From the NCBI GenBank assembly GCA_028274825.1, contig JAQCMZ010000532.1:1-14797 (forward strand): a DNA stretch of 14,797 nucleotides, in the 5' to 3' direction. Under the pieces are notes generated by a model. That model searched no databases, was not told where the DNA came from, and saw nothing but the letters and a program-made list of their open reading frames with translations. The first letter of the stretch is position 1; each line of letters starts with the position of its first letter. The position numbers were made by a program, and so were the translations under genes. Positions 6,532-14,526 of this stretch are shown here, one piece after another. Source of the DNA: Haloferacaceae archaeon. GTDB lineage: Archaea; Halobacteriota; Halobacteria; Halobacteriales; Haloferacaceae.

Positions 6532-9101
6532 TGAGTTCAGACAATCCTACCGACACTGACTCCGACTCGTCGGAGGCGCCGCAAATCGAAAACACTCGCA
6601 TCGAAAACGAGATGGAGCAGTCGTATATCGACTACGCGATGAGTGTCATCGCGGGACGAGCGCTGCCGGATGTCCGTGACGGACTCAAACCCGTCCATCG
6701 GCGCATTCTGTACGCGATGAACGAAGCAGGAGTGAGTTCGGGCTCTTCCCACAGAAAGTCCTCGTCGATCGTTGGAGAGACGATGGGTGATTACCACCCC
6801 CACGGCGACTCGGCCATCTACGACACACTGGCCCGGATGGCCCAAGACTTCTCGATGCGGTACCCGCTCGTGGACGGGCAGGGAAACTTCGGATCCGTGG
6901 ACGGAGATCCGCCGGCAGCAATGCGATACACAGAAGCGCGGATGGATTCGATCGCGGAAGAACTCCTCGAAGATATCGACCGCGACACCGTCGACTTCCA
7001 AGCCAACTACGACGACCGGTTGGAGGAACCGAAAGTACTCCCATCGGCGTTTCCCAATCTTCTGGTGAACGGGTCGTCTGGAATCGCCGTGGGGATGTCG
7101 ACCAATATCCCCCCGCACAATCTCGGAGAGGTAATCGACGCGACGATTCATCTGATCGATGACCCAGACTGCACTATCGGCGAACTGATGCAACACATCA
7201 AGGGCCCTGACTTCCCCACCGGTGCCAATATTGTTGGACGGTCGGATGTCCGCCAGGCGTTCGAAACAGGCCGCGGACGAGTCCGGGTCCGTGCAGAGTT
7301 CGAGGTAAACGAAGATGCAGGGCGAATTGTGATCACGGAACTACCGTTCCAACAGAACAAATCTCGCCTCGTTGAACGGATTGCCGAGGACGTCAACGAC
7401 GGCAGTCTCGAAGGGATTCGAGATCTCCGTGATGAGTCGGACCGGGATGGGATCCGAGTGGTCGTAGAATTGAAGCGAGATGCTCGCCCCGAAGTCGTGA
7501 AAAACCAGCTGCTAGAAACCCGCTTAGAGCGGACATTCGGTGTGATCAATCTCGCGTTAGTCGGGGGTGAACCGCGAGTGCTGGATCTCAAGGAAACGCT
7601 CGTAGAGTACCTTACTCACCGGCGAGAGGTCCTTCGCCGCCGCTCGGAAGACGAACTCCGGGAAAAAGAAGATCGCGCACACATCCTTCAGGGTCGGCTC
7701 CAGGCGTTAGAACACGCTGAAACCGTTGTCGAGACGATACGTGATTCACAGGACCGTGACAGCGCGATCGCGGCGCTCCGGTCTGGATTCGAATTCTCTC
7801 AGGACCAAGCCGAACATATCGTTCGGATGCAACTTGGCTCGCTGACATCCATGGAGGCTGATGAGGTCCAATCGGAGTTCGAACAGGTTCAGGCACGGAT
7901 CGAACGACTGGAAGAAATTCTCAACTCCCAGGCCGAATTAGATACGGTGATTGTTTCGGAACTCCGGGATATCAAAGCCGAATATGCTGACGAGCGGCGG
8001 ACATCATTCATCGAAGACGCGGGGACAGTCACCCACGAAGATCTGATCCCAGAACAACAGTGTGTCGTTGTGATGAGTGAAGACGATTACATCAAGCGGA
8101 TGCCGTTAGATACGTTCAGTCAGCAGAACCGCGCTGGGAAAGGTATCATCGGGGCTGATCTCAAAGCCGGCGACTCCGTGGCGTCGGTATTCGTTGCGCA
8201 CAGTCATCACTACCTCCTGGCGTTCACAACAGACGGACAGGTCTATGAGTTGAAAACATACGAAATTCCGGAGATGTCTCGCACCGCGCGGGGGAAATCT
8301 GCAGTGAATCTTCTCGATCTTGATGCTGACGAGACGATCACTGCCGTCGTTAACTGCGACAAGGTCGGCGCAGATGTCGATGAAGAGCGGTATCTCACCA
8401 TGGCAACCCAGGACGGATACGTGAAGCGAACCGCTGTCCAAGAGTTCGATAACATCTTGTCCACGGGAATTCGCGCGCTCAGACTCGAAAACGATGATAA
8501 ACTGGTCGATGTCGAGGTGACTGATGGTGAATACACAATTGTTGTGGGGAGTCGTGACGGGATGGCAATCCGATTTCCCGAAGACCAGATCAGGCCGATG
8601 GGCCGGCCTGCTCGCGGGGTTCGGGGGATCGACCTCCAGGGGTCCGATAGGGTCGCTGGATTGGCCGCGATCGACCCAGAGACTGACGACTGGACGCTGA
8701 CCGTCACTGAAAACGGCTACGGAAAGCGGACGCTTCTGCGCGATTATCGAGTCCAGTCGCGCAACGGTAAGGGACTGATTGATATCGAGACCGGCTCCCG
8801 AAACGGTTCCGTCACCGCAGTGAAAACTGTCGGTTACGATGATCACCTTCTGGTGATGAGCCAGAACGGACAGATTATGCGCACCGAGGTGAAAACCATC
8901 TCAGTTGTCGGGCGGAATACGAAAGGCGTGAAAGTGATGCAACTGGACGAGAAAGACGGGGTAGCATCCGTGGACGTGATCAGTGCCGGCTCAATGGCCG
9001 ATGAACCAGCCGCCGATGAAATCACCGCTGACGAAGCGGAGTCAGCCGATACCGAGGAACCACAGCTCGTAGAGCCAGGCGACGAAATCGACGGTCAATG
9101 A
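6531..9101 (+). CDS. gyrA: DNA gyrase subunit A
   Basis: This is the DNA breakage-reunion and wrapping subunit of gyrase, 856 aa. The catalytic Tyr is Y133 in AMRYTEARM. The quinolone-determining region is HPHGDSAIYDTLARMAQ (89-105), with Ser94 and Asp98 in the sensitive-type state. The long coiled region around residues 370-500 matches the breakage-domain arms. The GyrA box, which distinguishes gyrase from topoisomerase IV, is QNRAGKG (532-538), and repeated GxRG/GKG-type turns mark the beta-pinwheel C-terminal domain. An acidic tail follows. The ATG overlaps the gyrB stop as TAATG, indicating an operon with coupled translation. An in-frame ATG at 6516, inside gyrB, is less likely. No intein is present. 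Confidence 0.97.
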   Translation: MSSDNPTDTDSDSSEAPQIENTRIENEMEQSYIDYAMSVIAGRALPDVRDGLKPVHRRILYAMNEAGVSSGSSHRKSSSIVGETMGDYHPHGDSAIYDTLARMAQDFSMRYPLVDGQGNFGSVDGDPPAAMRYTEARMDSIAEELLEDIDRDTVDFQANYDDRLEEPKVLPSAFPNLLVNGSSGIAVGMSTNIPPHNLGEVIDATIHLIDDPDCTIGELMQHIKGPDFPTGANIVGRSDVRQAFETGRGRVRVRAEFEVNEDAGRIVITELPFQQNKSRLVERIAEDVNDGSLEGIRDLRDESDRDGIRVVVELKRDARPEVVKNQLLETRLERTFGVINLALVGGEPRVLDLKETLVEYLTHRREVLRRRSEDELREKEDRAHILQGRLQALEHAETVVETIRDSQDRDSAIAALRSGFEFSQDQAEHIVRMQLGSLTSMEADEVQSEFEQVQARIERLEEILNSQAELDTVIVSELRDIKAEYADERRTSFIEDAGTVTHEDLIPEQQCVVVMSEDDYIKRMPLDTFSQQNRAGKGIIGADLKAGDSVASVFVAHSHHYLLAFTTDGQVYELKTYEIPEMSRTARGKSAVNLLDLDADETITAVVNCDKVGADVDEERYLTMATQDGYVKRTAVQEFDNILSTGIRALRLENDDKLVDVEVTDGEYTIVVGSRDGMAIRFPEDQIRPMGRPARGVRGIDLQGSDRVAGLAAIDPETDDWTLTVTENGYGKRTLLRDYRVQSRNGKGLIDIETGSRNGSVTAVKTVGYDDHLLVMSQNGQIMRTEVKTISVVGRNTKGVKVMQLDEKDGVASVDVISAGSMADEPAADEITADEAESADTEEPQLVEPGDEIDGQ

Positions 9102-9296
9102 CTGAACTCGGAGACAAGCCTCTGTCAGACTGAGGGAGGTCGAATCCACGCTCGATATTTTTGAATCACTGGTCGAGTTCTCTCCAGGGAGATCTTCCTG
9201 ACGATCAGCCGCTCTGCCGGCGAGCCGATAGTTAGGATACCAACCAGAGTCGGTTCGTGTTCTCGAAACGATCGTGAAAACATCGATACAGGGAGA
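9102..9296. other. Convergent spacer gyrA / arginase, with T-tract
   Basis: No convincing gene lies here. Five T at 9158-9162 follow the end of gyrA by about 57 bases; archaeal transcription can stop on such T-runs without a hairpin, so this may end the gyrBA transcript. A small minus-strand frame covers the stretch but is Arg-rich and unlike halophilic proteins. Confidence 0.35.
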
Positions 9297-10202
9297 TCAC
9301 AAAACTCGCTTTCCGAAGGCACTGGCAGCCAGTTCGGTCGCTAGTTCGGCAGTCTCGTTGTTCTGGTCGAGAGTTGGATTTACTTCAACTACTTCCATAG
9401 AGCGAAGTGTCGCGGCATCACTGAGCATCTCCATGGCAGTGTGGGCCTCTCTGTAGCTGACACCGCCGCGGACGGGAGTTCCGACACCAGGTGCTTCGGT
9501 CGGATCGAGCCAGTCGAGATCGAGGCTGACGTGAATCCCGTCGGTGTCTCCCCCAGCGATTTCCAGTGTCTCTGTGAGCACGTCTGAAATCCCTCGCCGG
9601 TCGATATCAGCCATACTGAACGCCGTCACCGGCAGGGTGTCGATAAGCGATCGCTCTGACGGGTCAACACTTCGCAGGCCGACAATCGCGACATTTTCAG
9701 CGTGAAGCCCAGGCGCTTCCGCCCACTCGATCCCGCCAAACTCGTTGACTCCGAGAGCGGCCGCGAGCGCCATCCCGTGCACATTCCCAGTTGGGGTCGT
9801 CGACGGGGTGTTGAGATCGGAGTGCGCGTCAAACCAGATTGCCCCGATCTGTGCGTTCTCGGCTGACCCGCCGACCGACCCTATCGCAACCGAGTGATCG
9901 CCTCCGAGCACGAGAGGGGTGTCTCCATCAACCAGCGACTTGGCCACGACCGTTCGGAGTTTTGTGCAAACCTGCTCCGTCTCTCGGAGAAACTTTGCGT
10001 GACCGGTGGACAGTTCCCGAGCAGTCGGATCAACCTCCTCTGCACGTGGGGCCACGAGGTCACCGGTATCGATCGGGGTGACGTTCGCCCGCCTCAGTTC
10101 CGCTTGTAATCCAGCGTATCGGATGGCTGACGGACCCATATCTACGCCACGTCTGTTCGCTCCGTAGTCGGTCGGTGCCCCGATGATTCGAACGTCGTTC
10201 AC
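9297..10202 (-). CDS. rocF: Arginase (ureohydrolase family)
   Basis: The predicted reaction is arginine to ornithine and urea, in the cytoplasm, for arginine catabolism. The 301-aa length is normal for the family. Manganese-binding motifs are GGDHS (100-104), WFDAHSDLN (123-131) and SLDLDWLDP (226-234). APGVGTP follows the last of these. The C-terminal EVNPTLDQNNETA is the pattern that favours arginase over agmatinase or formiminoglutamase; agmatinase remains the main alternative. The start codon is GTG at 10202-10200, giving MNDVRIIGAPTDYG, typical of arginases. The gene is convergent with gyrA and divergent from the winged-helix regulator. I see no good TATA box upstream. Confidence 0.88.
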   Translation of the reverse strand: MNDVRIIGAPTDYGANRRGVDMGPSAIRYAGLQAELRRANVTPIDTGDLVAPRAEEVDPTARELSTGHAKFLRETEQVCTKLRTVVAKSLVDGDTPLVLGGDHSVAIGSVGGSAENAQIGAIWFDAHSDLNTPSTTPTGNVHGMALAAALGVNEFGGIEWAEAPGLHAENVAIVGLRSVDPSERSLIDTLPVTAFSMADIDRRGISDVLTETLEIAGGDTDGIHVSLDLDWLDPTEAPGVGTPVRGGVSYREAHTAMEMLSDAATLRSMEVVEVNPTLDQNNETAELATELAASAFGKRVL

Positions 10203-10381
10203 ACCGGGTGTCTGTTAGTGAAACGCTTGAACCCCGTCACAGTAGAGTGAGATGCCATACTTGAGCACACACTTCCGACTACTGGCTCTGTGAGACGGAG
10301 AGGACGGCTGGATAGCCGGAATGTATACGACTCAACTTGCTACTCGCGGCGAACAATTGGCTAATCAGTGCCGCCATCGAA

Positions 10382-10387
10382 TTTAAA
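10382..10387 (+). promoter_or_regulatory. TATA box of the HTH regulator gene
   Basis: TTTAAA is centred about 27 bases upstream of the ATG at 10412, the spacing expected for a leaderless haloarchaeal transcript. It decides between this ATG and the upstream in-frame start at 10337, which lies before the TATA box. The remaining spacer (10203-10381) holds only a small hairpin, CGGCT-4-AGCCG at 10305-10318. Confidence 0.65.
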
Positions 10388-10411
10388 CCTACTGCCCACA
10401 AAGTTACAATC

Positions 10412-10945
10412 ATGTCATCTATAGAACTCACATCAAGTCAAGAAACCATCCTTACCGCTCTGATCAATCTGTTCCGAGAAACAGAGGAAGCGGTCAAAGG
10501 AGAGACGATCGCAGAGCAGGTGAACCGGAACCCGGGGACAATCCGAAATCAGATGCAGAGTCTGAAAGCATTGCAGCTTGTCGAGGGTGTTCCCGGTCCG
10601 AAGGGCGGATACAAGCCGACAGCGGACGCGTACGAGGCGCTCGACGTCCAGCAGATGGACGAACCTGCTTCGGTAACACTGGTACGTGAGGGCACCGAAA
10701 TTGAAGATGTGAACGTGGAAGGGATCAACCTCTCTACGGTCCATCACCCCGAACTCTGTCGAGCAGAACTCACGGTCCAGGGGTCAGTCCGAGAATTCTC
10801 CGAGGGCGATGCTATTCGCGTTGGCCCGACTCCTCTGTCAAAACTCACGATTACTGGGACTGTCGACGCCACGGACGGAGCAAGTAATGTAGTGATTCTC
10901 CGGATTGGAGACATGAAAGCGCCGAGTGAGGATCCGGCGCACTGA
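10412..10945 (+). CDS. Winged-helix (Rrf2-like) transcriptional regulator
   Basis: This is a 177-aa protein. Residues 1 to about 75 form a winged helix: ILTALINLFRETEEAVKGET, then IAEQVNRNPGTIRNQMQSLK as the likely recognition helix, then LVEGVPGPKGGYKPT as the wing. The rest (to IGDMKAPS) is a small beta-rich domain with HHPELCRAELTVQG and VGPTPLSKL blocks, probably for ligand binding or dimerisation. I recall this architecture as a conserved haloarchaeal regulator, usually annotated as Rrf2 family or HTH protein, with no firm target. There is no Cys cluster for an Fe-S centre; one Cys is present. Because it diverges from arginase across about 210 bases, control of arginase or itself is a reasonable guess. 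The start is fixed by the TATA box. Confidence 0.75.
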   Translation: MSSIELTSSQETILTALINLFRETEEAVKGETIAEQVNRNPGTIRNQMQSLKALQLVEGVPGPKGGYKPTADAYEALDVQQMDEPASVTLVREGTEIEDVNVEGINLSTVHHPELCRAELTVQGSVREFSEGDAIRVGPTPLSKLTITGTVDATDGASNVVILRIGDMKAPSEDPAH

Positions 10946-11532
10946 GGCCATCTCAATACCAGTAATTGAAAACACGGTTTTATTATTCAATACGAGACAT
11001 GTAATGATGGTGTATCATGGTTTGTTACCAGATCACCACTGAATAAAGAAATCGTATTACCAATAACTGATACACAGACATCTCTCGAAACCCCACGCTT
11101 GACCCGCGTCTGGAGAGTGTGTGTGATCTGTTTCACTTTCTGCCTCCACAAACGCAGTTTGCTCTATGTGAGGGTGGGCTGAGTTTTCTCACTTCGATCA
11201 CCACAACGTGAGGGTGCAGATCTAATGGAGTCGAGACCGTCACGTCATAGACGGTCGTCAGCGGTTGCATCACTCGGTCGACAGCCACCACGGTAACGCA
11301 CCGGCTTGGAGTGCCGAAGACGGTCGAACCCTGCCAACGGCGTCTCCAAGTGTCCTGCTGGAAGGCCCACGCTTTCGAGTCTCTTCACCGGCACCCCACA
11401 CTACGGAGAAGTCAGAACAATCGTGTGCCCGGTCGAACGAGAGCTGACCGCCAGCTACCCCTCTGACATGTCTGCATCCTCGCCAACCTGTTGCCCGGTA
11501 ACAGAGTCTCGTGTGCGAGTGGCTGGATGGTA

Positions 11533-11601
11533 GCTGTCTCACAGCAGAGACAGCGCGGAAGCGCCCGGGTTCGTGGAAAAAGCACGTGCTGGGTAGTACC
11601 C
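11533..11601 (+). other. Cluster of three hairpins/palindromes
   Basis: GCTGTCTC-6-GAGACAGC (11533-11554) is a perfect 8-bp stem. AGCACGTGCT (11581-11590) is a perfect 10-bp palindrome, followed at once by GGGTA-G-TACCC (11591-11601). Three dyads in 69 bases is more than expected by chance. Confidence 0.45.
11540..11562 (+). repeat. Dispersed repeat, copy 1
   Basis: This matches 14527-14549 at 20 of 23 positions, including an exact 13-base core ACAGCGCGGAAGC. Similarity fades into GC-rich hairpin-like sequence just downstream in both copies. The core resembles the right ends of haloarchaeal IS200/IS605 elements as I remember them, but I could not check this. Confidence 0.4.
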
Positions 11602-11765
11602 GAGGGAGAATGCAAAGGAGTGTCAATCAGGCTACCCGCGTTGGACTGGCGGGGCGACTGTCTGTCCTCCCCTGACAGAGTGGTGGCACTACCAGCCGAG
11701 TGCTCCGGCGTCGACACTCACTGCACAGGACTGGGTTTCTGCTAGGTTCACTCACAACCCCGCTG

Positions 11766-11816
11766 CTCACCCATGTGGGAACTGACTCGCCAGCAGTCGG
11801 GAGACACCTGGGTGAG
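11766..11816 (+). other. Long symmetric hairpin
   Basis: CTCACCCA (11766-11773) pairs with TGGGTGAG (11809-11816). Inside are GTG/CAC (11775-11777 with 11805-11807) and GACT/AGTC (11784-11787 with 11795-11798), separated by a 1x1 mismatch and a 6x6 internal loop, with a 7-base apical loop. The symmetry suggests RNA structure or a transposon-end hairpin. Confidence 0.4.
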
Positions 11817-11955
11817 CCGGCATCCGAGTGTGACACTCTCGAAATGCTTTGCTGTATCACTCCTTGCCAACACCGAGGGTGCTCAGTTCTCGAGTCGAGC
11901 GGAGTAGTTCCCATCGGCTTCAGTGGTCAACTAACATTGTTTCACCCGTCAGGCG

Positions 11956-12004
11956 GGCAGGATACACTTCACCGCTCAAGCGGTGAGTGTTCTGCCTGGT
12001 TTTT
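11956..12004 (+). terminator. Hairpin plus T5, + strand terminator-like
   Basis: Three stacked stems form one long hairpin: GGCAGGA/TTCTGCC (11956-11962, 11990-11996, with one G-T pair), CACT/AGTG, and CACCGCT/AGCGGTG (11970-11976, 11979-11985), separated by small bulges. The sequence TGG and five T (12000-12004) follow. The T-run is on the + strand, so it cannot end the leftward flavoprotein gene; it implies a rightward transcript from the gene-free region. Confidence 0.4.
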
Positions 12005-12006
12005 GT

Positions 12007-12035
12007 GACCGTGGGGAGGGGGGTTCGCCCCGGTC
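12007..12035 (-). terminator. Hairpin after the flavoprotein gene
   Basis: GACCG (12007-12011) and CGGTC (12031-12035) enclose a G/C-rich core that can form GGGG-TTCG-CCCC on the + strand. It starts 8 bases past the stop codon of the leftward gene. There is no T-run on the minus strand, so a terminator role is weak. Confidence 0.25.
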
Positions 12036-12043
12036 GGCTGTGA

Positions 12044-13219
12044 TCACATGTCTGAGAAAGCGCCTAGCCCCCGTTTGACCGATGAGACTTCGACAATCCA
12101 GCGAACAGCAATCAGTTTTTTCAACAACTTGGCCGGCAAGCCGCCGAATGTTTTGATAGGGATACCGAAGACATCGTGTGCAATCGCCTTTTCACCAATC
12201 GAGATGGCTGTTCCCTGATCCCTGTGTTTCCACGTTTCAAATTGGCCGCCGTTAATAGCTCGAGCCAGGTTTTCTCCCGCGACTTTCGCCGCGTCCCAGG
12301 CGGCCTGGGCCGTCGGGGGGACAACGTCTTCGCCCTGGTTGATTAGTGCCGTGTCGCCGATGGCAAACACTCTGTCGTCGCTGGTGGTGAAGTCCGACTC
12401 GGCAACAACTCGGTCGGACCGGTCATCACAGTCGATATCGACACGGGAGAGTTCATCTTGGCCAGTAATGCCACCGGTCCACAAGAGAATATCATACTCC
12501 AGCGTGTCGGAGGCTTCGTCCTGACTACCGCCTAAATAGACCGTCTGCTCATCAACCTTCGAAATAAACTCTCCAGTTTTTATGTTGATGTCGCGATCGG
12601 TGAGACGATCTCGAAGTCTAGTCTGTAGTTCGGCGTCGTTTCCAGGAAACACTTCATCGAGTCCTTCTACGAGAGTGATATCGATTGGGGCCCGCTGGTC
12701 GTCTCTGAACTCAGCAATTTCGCCTGCAGATTGGATTCCAGAAAGACCTGCCCCACCAATAACAACCCTCACAGGGTCACTTTGGGTGGCCGCTATCGCT
12801 GCCTGTCGAATTTCCTCGTTGATTGTCCGGGCGTCCTCGAGTCCCTTGAGTTCGTGTGAGTGCTCTTGAAGGCCATCAATCCCGTAAAATGCCGTCGAAG
12901 AGCCAATTGCCATCAGTAAATAATCGTATTCGATTGAATCGCCCGCAACTGTCTCGACAGTGCGCTCTTCACAATCGACATCTGTGACCCGTCCTTTGAT
13001 GAATTCTGTTTCAGGGGCTTTGATATCGCCGATGGGCACCGTGATTTTCTCGGCGACCGATGGGTCTCGGATCACCCGATGCACTTCGTGCAACACGAGA
13101 TGATAATCGTGCTCTGAGATCCATGTGATTGCAGCCTCACCGTCTATCTTCTTTTGAAGCGCTCTCACCGTGCCAGCGCCGGCATATCCAGCGCCGACGA
13201 CGACCACACGCGGTATCAT
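12044..13219 (-). CDS. Type II NADH dehydrogenase-like flavoprotein
   Basis: This 391-aa pyridine nucleotide-disulfide oxidoreductase-fold protein probably passes electrons from NADH to quinone at the membrane face (NDH-2) or does a related sulfide:quinone-type reaction. The N-terminal FAD site is VVVVGAGYAGAGTVRAL (5-21). AIGSST (105-110) follows. The second dinucleotide site is VVIGGAGLSGIQSAGE (152-167). The FAD-binding VFAIGDTALI (284-293) precedes PPTAQAAWDAAKVAGENLA. The C-terminal GIPIKTFGGLPAKLLKKLIAV is hydrophobic-basic and could touch the membrane. I see no CxxC redox pair. The start at 13219 begins exactly at the FAD motif and lies 24 bases from a TATA box; the longer frame to 13330 has an unrelated N-terminus. 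The gene stands alone. Confidence 0.85.
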   Translation of the reverse strand: MIPRVVVVGAGYAGAGTVRALQKKIDGEAAITWISEHDYHLVLHEVHRVIRDPSVAEKITVPIGDIKAPETEFIKGRVTDVDCEERTVETVAGDSIEYDYLLMAIGSSTAFYGIDGLQEHSHELKGLEDARTINEEIRQAAIAATQSDPVRVVIGGAGLSGIQSAGEIAEFRDDQRAPIDITLVEGLDEVFPGNDAELQTRLRDRLTDRDINIKTGEFISKVDEQTVYLGGSQDEASDTLEYDILLWTGGITGQDELSRVDIDCDDRSDRVVAESDFTTSDDRVFAIGDTALINQGEDVVPPTAQAAWDAAKVAGENLARAINGGQFETWKHRDQGTAISIGEKAIAHDVFGIPIKTFGGLPAKLLKKLIAVRWIVEVSSVKRGLGAFSDM

Positions 13220-13238
13220 ACAACTGTTCTGCGGCCAA

Positions 13239-13246
13239 TTTATATA
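13239..13246 (-). promoter_or_regulatory. TATA box of the flavoprotein gene
   Basis: On the minus strand this reads TATATAAA, centred about 24 bases from the ATG at 13219. The spacing predicts a leaderless transcript and supports that start. Confidence 0.65.
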
Positions 13247-13604
13247 TGCGCTTTGAAACAATGCGGATTCGGTGGTGACAGAGAGATAACGGAAGCCCGC
13301 CCCTCCAGGGATGAGGGGAGAGTCAAACAATCGGATACTCTACTCAGTCTGTATCGATATGTCATGATCGCGCGACAGGGATCTGGAGTTTTTCGAGTCG
13401 CATCTCGCGGCAGTTCTGCCGCGCACTGGAGTCGACTCAGTTTCAGACAGGGTCACTCGCGACCATCAACTATGAGATAGAATACACCGCTCTCACTGCG
13501 TTTACTCGATGAGGGTGGAGTGATATCATCGGTGACCTGTGATCGCAATTCGACTGCAGCGCAGATGTCTCAGCTGGCGGAGTCTCCTCAGAGAGAAGCG
13601 TTCT
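13247..13604. other. Spacer upstream of the flavoprotein gene, with 18-bp palindrome
   Basis: No gene is seen. CGCGGCAG-TT-CTGCCGCG (13406-13423) is a perfect dyad with 8-bp arms, about 190 bases upstream of the flavoprotein start. It could be an operator or a hairpin. A T5 run (13389-13393) precedes it. Confidence 0.4.
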
Positions 13605-13606
13605 CT
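13592..13606 (-). terminator. Hairpin at the udp stop codon
   Basis: AGAGAA-3-TTCTCT forms a 6-bp stem overlapping the TAG stop of the leftward gene. No T-run follows, so it may slow transcription or protect the 3' end rather than terminate by itself. Confidence 0.3.
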
Positions 13607-14435
13607 AGTTCGATGAAGCCAGAGAGAGCCCAGCGTGCCATCTGTCAGCGCCGGCTTCTTGTTTGATTTCGTCCATCCTCACGAGAAGTTTCACGGCGAG
13701 ACTCGCGCACTCGGCAGCCCGATGTTCTCCCTCCGTCCGAAACTCTCCAGTGACTCTGTTAGCGTACACTGAACAGACGGCCCCAGCCCGAAGGCCATAG
13801 ACGTTCGCGAGCGTCATCAACGCTGCTGCTTCCATCTCGATGTTTTTGACGTTCGCCTGTCGAAGCTCTTCGATAAGAGATTCAGAGACGTTCGGATCGT
13901 ATCCGTCGTATCCGACGCGCCCCTGGCCAGTGTAAAACGAATCGGAACTCATGGTGATACCCACGTGATAGGCGAAATCAAGTCGTTCGGCTGCTGCCAC
14001 GAGCGCCGACACCACTTCTTCATGGGCGACAGCGGGGTAGTCCTGACGGATGTAGTCACTGCTGGTGCCCTCCTGTCTGACGCCGCCGGTCGAGATCACG
14101 AGGTCGCCAACCGCCATCTGTTCTTGGATAGCGCCACAGGATCCGACCCGAATAAACGTATCTACGCCGATACGTGCCAGTTCTTCGAGCGCGATTGCCG
14201 CTGATGGAGAGCCGATCCCCGTCGATGTCACCGAGATCGGAACCTCATCATACGTTCCCGTCGCAGTCCGGTACTCCCGATGATGTGCGACTTCCTCCGC
14301 GGTGTCCCAGATGGCTTTCAACTTGTCGACGCGCTCAGGATTCCCTGGAAGCAAAACTGTGTTTGCAACATCTCCTTCCGCGAGTTCGACGTGATACTGA
14401 ATATCGTCGGTCGGATCCTCGCTGTCACCAGGCAT
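13605..14435 (-). CDS. udp: Uridine phosphorylase-family nucleoside phosphorylase
   Basis: This 276-aa cytoplasmic enzyme of the PNP/UDP family splits a nucleoside with phosphate into base and ribose 1-phosphate. Motifs are LLPGNPERV (28-36, phosphate-binding Arg35), GIGSPSAAIALEEL, FIRVGSCGA, GVRQEGTSSDY, SSDSFYTGQG and KNIEMEAAALMTLA, the last being the ribose-binding Glu-Met-Glu of the family. In archaea such enzymes can feed ribose 1-phosphate into the pentose bisphosphate pathway; whether that holds here is inference, and uridine versus purine specificity is not certain. The start at 14435 (MPGDSEDPTDDIQYHVELAEGD) is supported by a TATA-like box; an in-frame ATG at 14489 would add 18 residues lacking family similarity. 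Confidence 0.85.
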   Translation of the reverse strand: MPGDSEDPTDDIQYHVELAEGDVANTVLLPGNPERVDKLKAIWDTAEEVAHHREYRTATGTYDEVPISVTSTGIGSPSAAIALEELARIGVDTFIRVGSCGAIQEQMAVGDLVISTGGVRQEGTSSDYIRQDYPAVAHEEVVSALVAAAERLDFAYHVGITMSSDSFYTGQGRVGYDGYDPNVSESLIEELRQANVKNIEMEAAALMTLANVYGLRAGAVCSVYANRVTGEFRTEGEHRAAECASLAVKLLVRMDEIKQEAGADRWHAGLSLASSN

Positions 14436-14457
14436 AGAGGGGATTTTGATTGGTGTG

Positions 14458-14463
14458 ATAATA
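14458..14463 (-). promoter_or_regulatory. TATA-like box of udp
   Basis: On the minus strand this reads TATTAT, centred about 26 bases from the ATG at 14435. It predicts a leaderless start and argues against initiation at 14489. Confidence 0.4.
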
Positions 14464-14526
14464 CCGCTTTCGTCGGCAAGTGATAGCACACGGTGAGCGG
14501 CCCCCTGCGCAGGCAGTCGAGAGGAT

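Larger units (their letters stand above)
10946..12043. other. Gene-free region with many + strand hairpins; possible ncRNA or IS relic
   Basis: No frame here looks like a haloarchaeal protein; all are short, with Ser/Arg/Cys-rich translations. A T-rich TTTTATTA (10978-10985) could be a promoter or an end signal for the HTH gene. Inverted repeats recur: GACCGTC-8-GACGGTC (11235-11256), an 8-bp stem at 11533-11554, TCTGTC-7-GACAGA (11661-11679), GAGTGT-G-ACACTC (11826-11838), and larger ones listed separately. A frame at 11265-11447 includes SPAPHTTE, similar to the lead-in of the TnpB zinc ribbon as I recall it. Two readings compete: a transcribed structured RNA, or the scrambled remains of an IS200/IS605-type element. 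Confidence 0.4.

Noticed and set aside
8106..8846. 246-codon frame antisense to gyrA
   Set aside because: It mirrors the GyrA C-terminal domain, and its translation shows no recognisable motif.
9125..9322. 65-codon minus-strand frame after arginase
   Set aside because: It overlaps the arginase end in another frame, and the product is Arg-rich and basic, unlike the acidic proteins of this genome.
10337..10411. Upstream start for the HTH regulator
   Set aside because: It precedes the TATA box, and the extra residues do not fit the winged-helix start.
11270..11626. 118-codon minus-strand frame in the gene-free region
   Set aside because: Its Arg/Ser/Cys-rich composition and lack of any family motif suggest chance.
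10946..12043. RNase P RNA, SRP 7S RNA or tRNA
   Set aside because: I looked for the RNase P GAGGAAAGTCC core, the SRP helix 8 motif and tRNA T-loop/acceptor pairs on both strands and found none.
13220..13330. Longer N-terminus for the flavoprotein
   Set aside because: The FAD-binding strand begins right at the ATG at 13219, and the extension would cross its TATA box.
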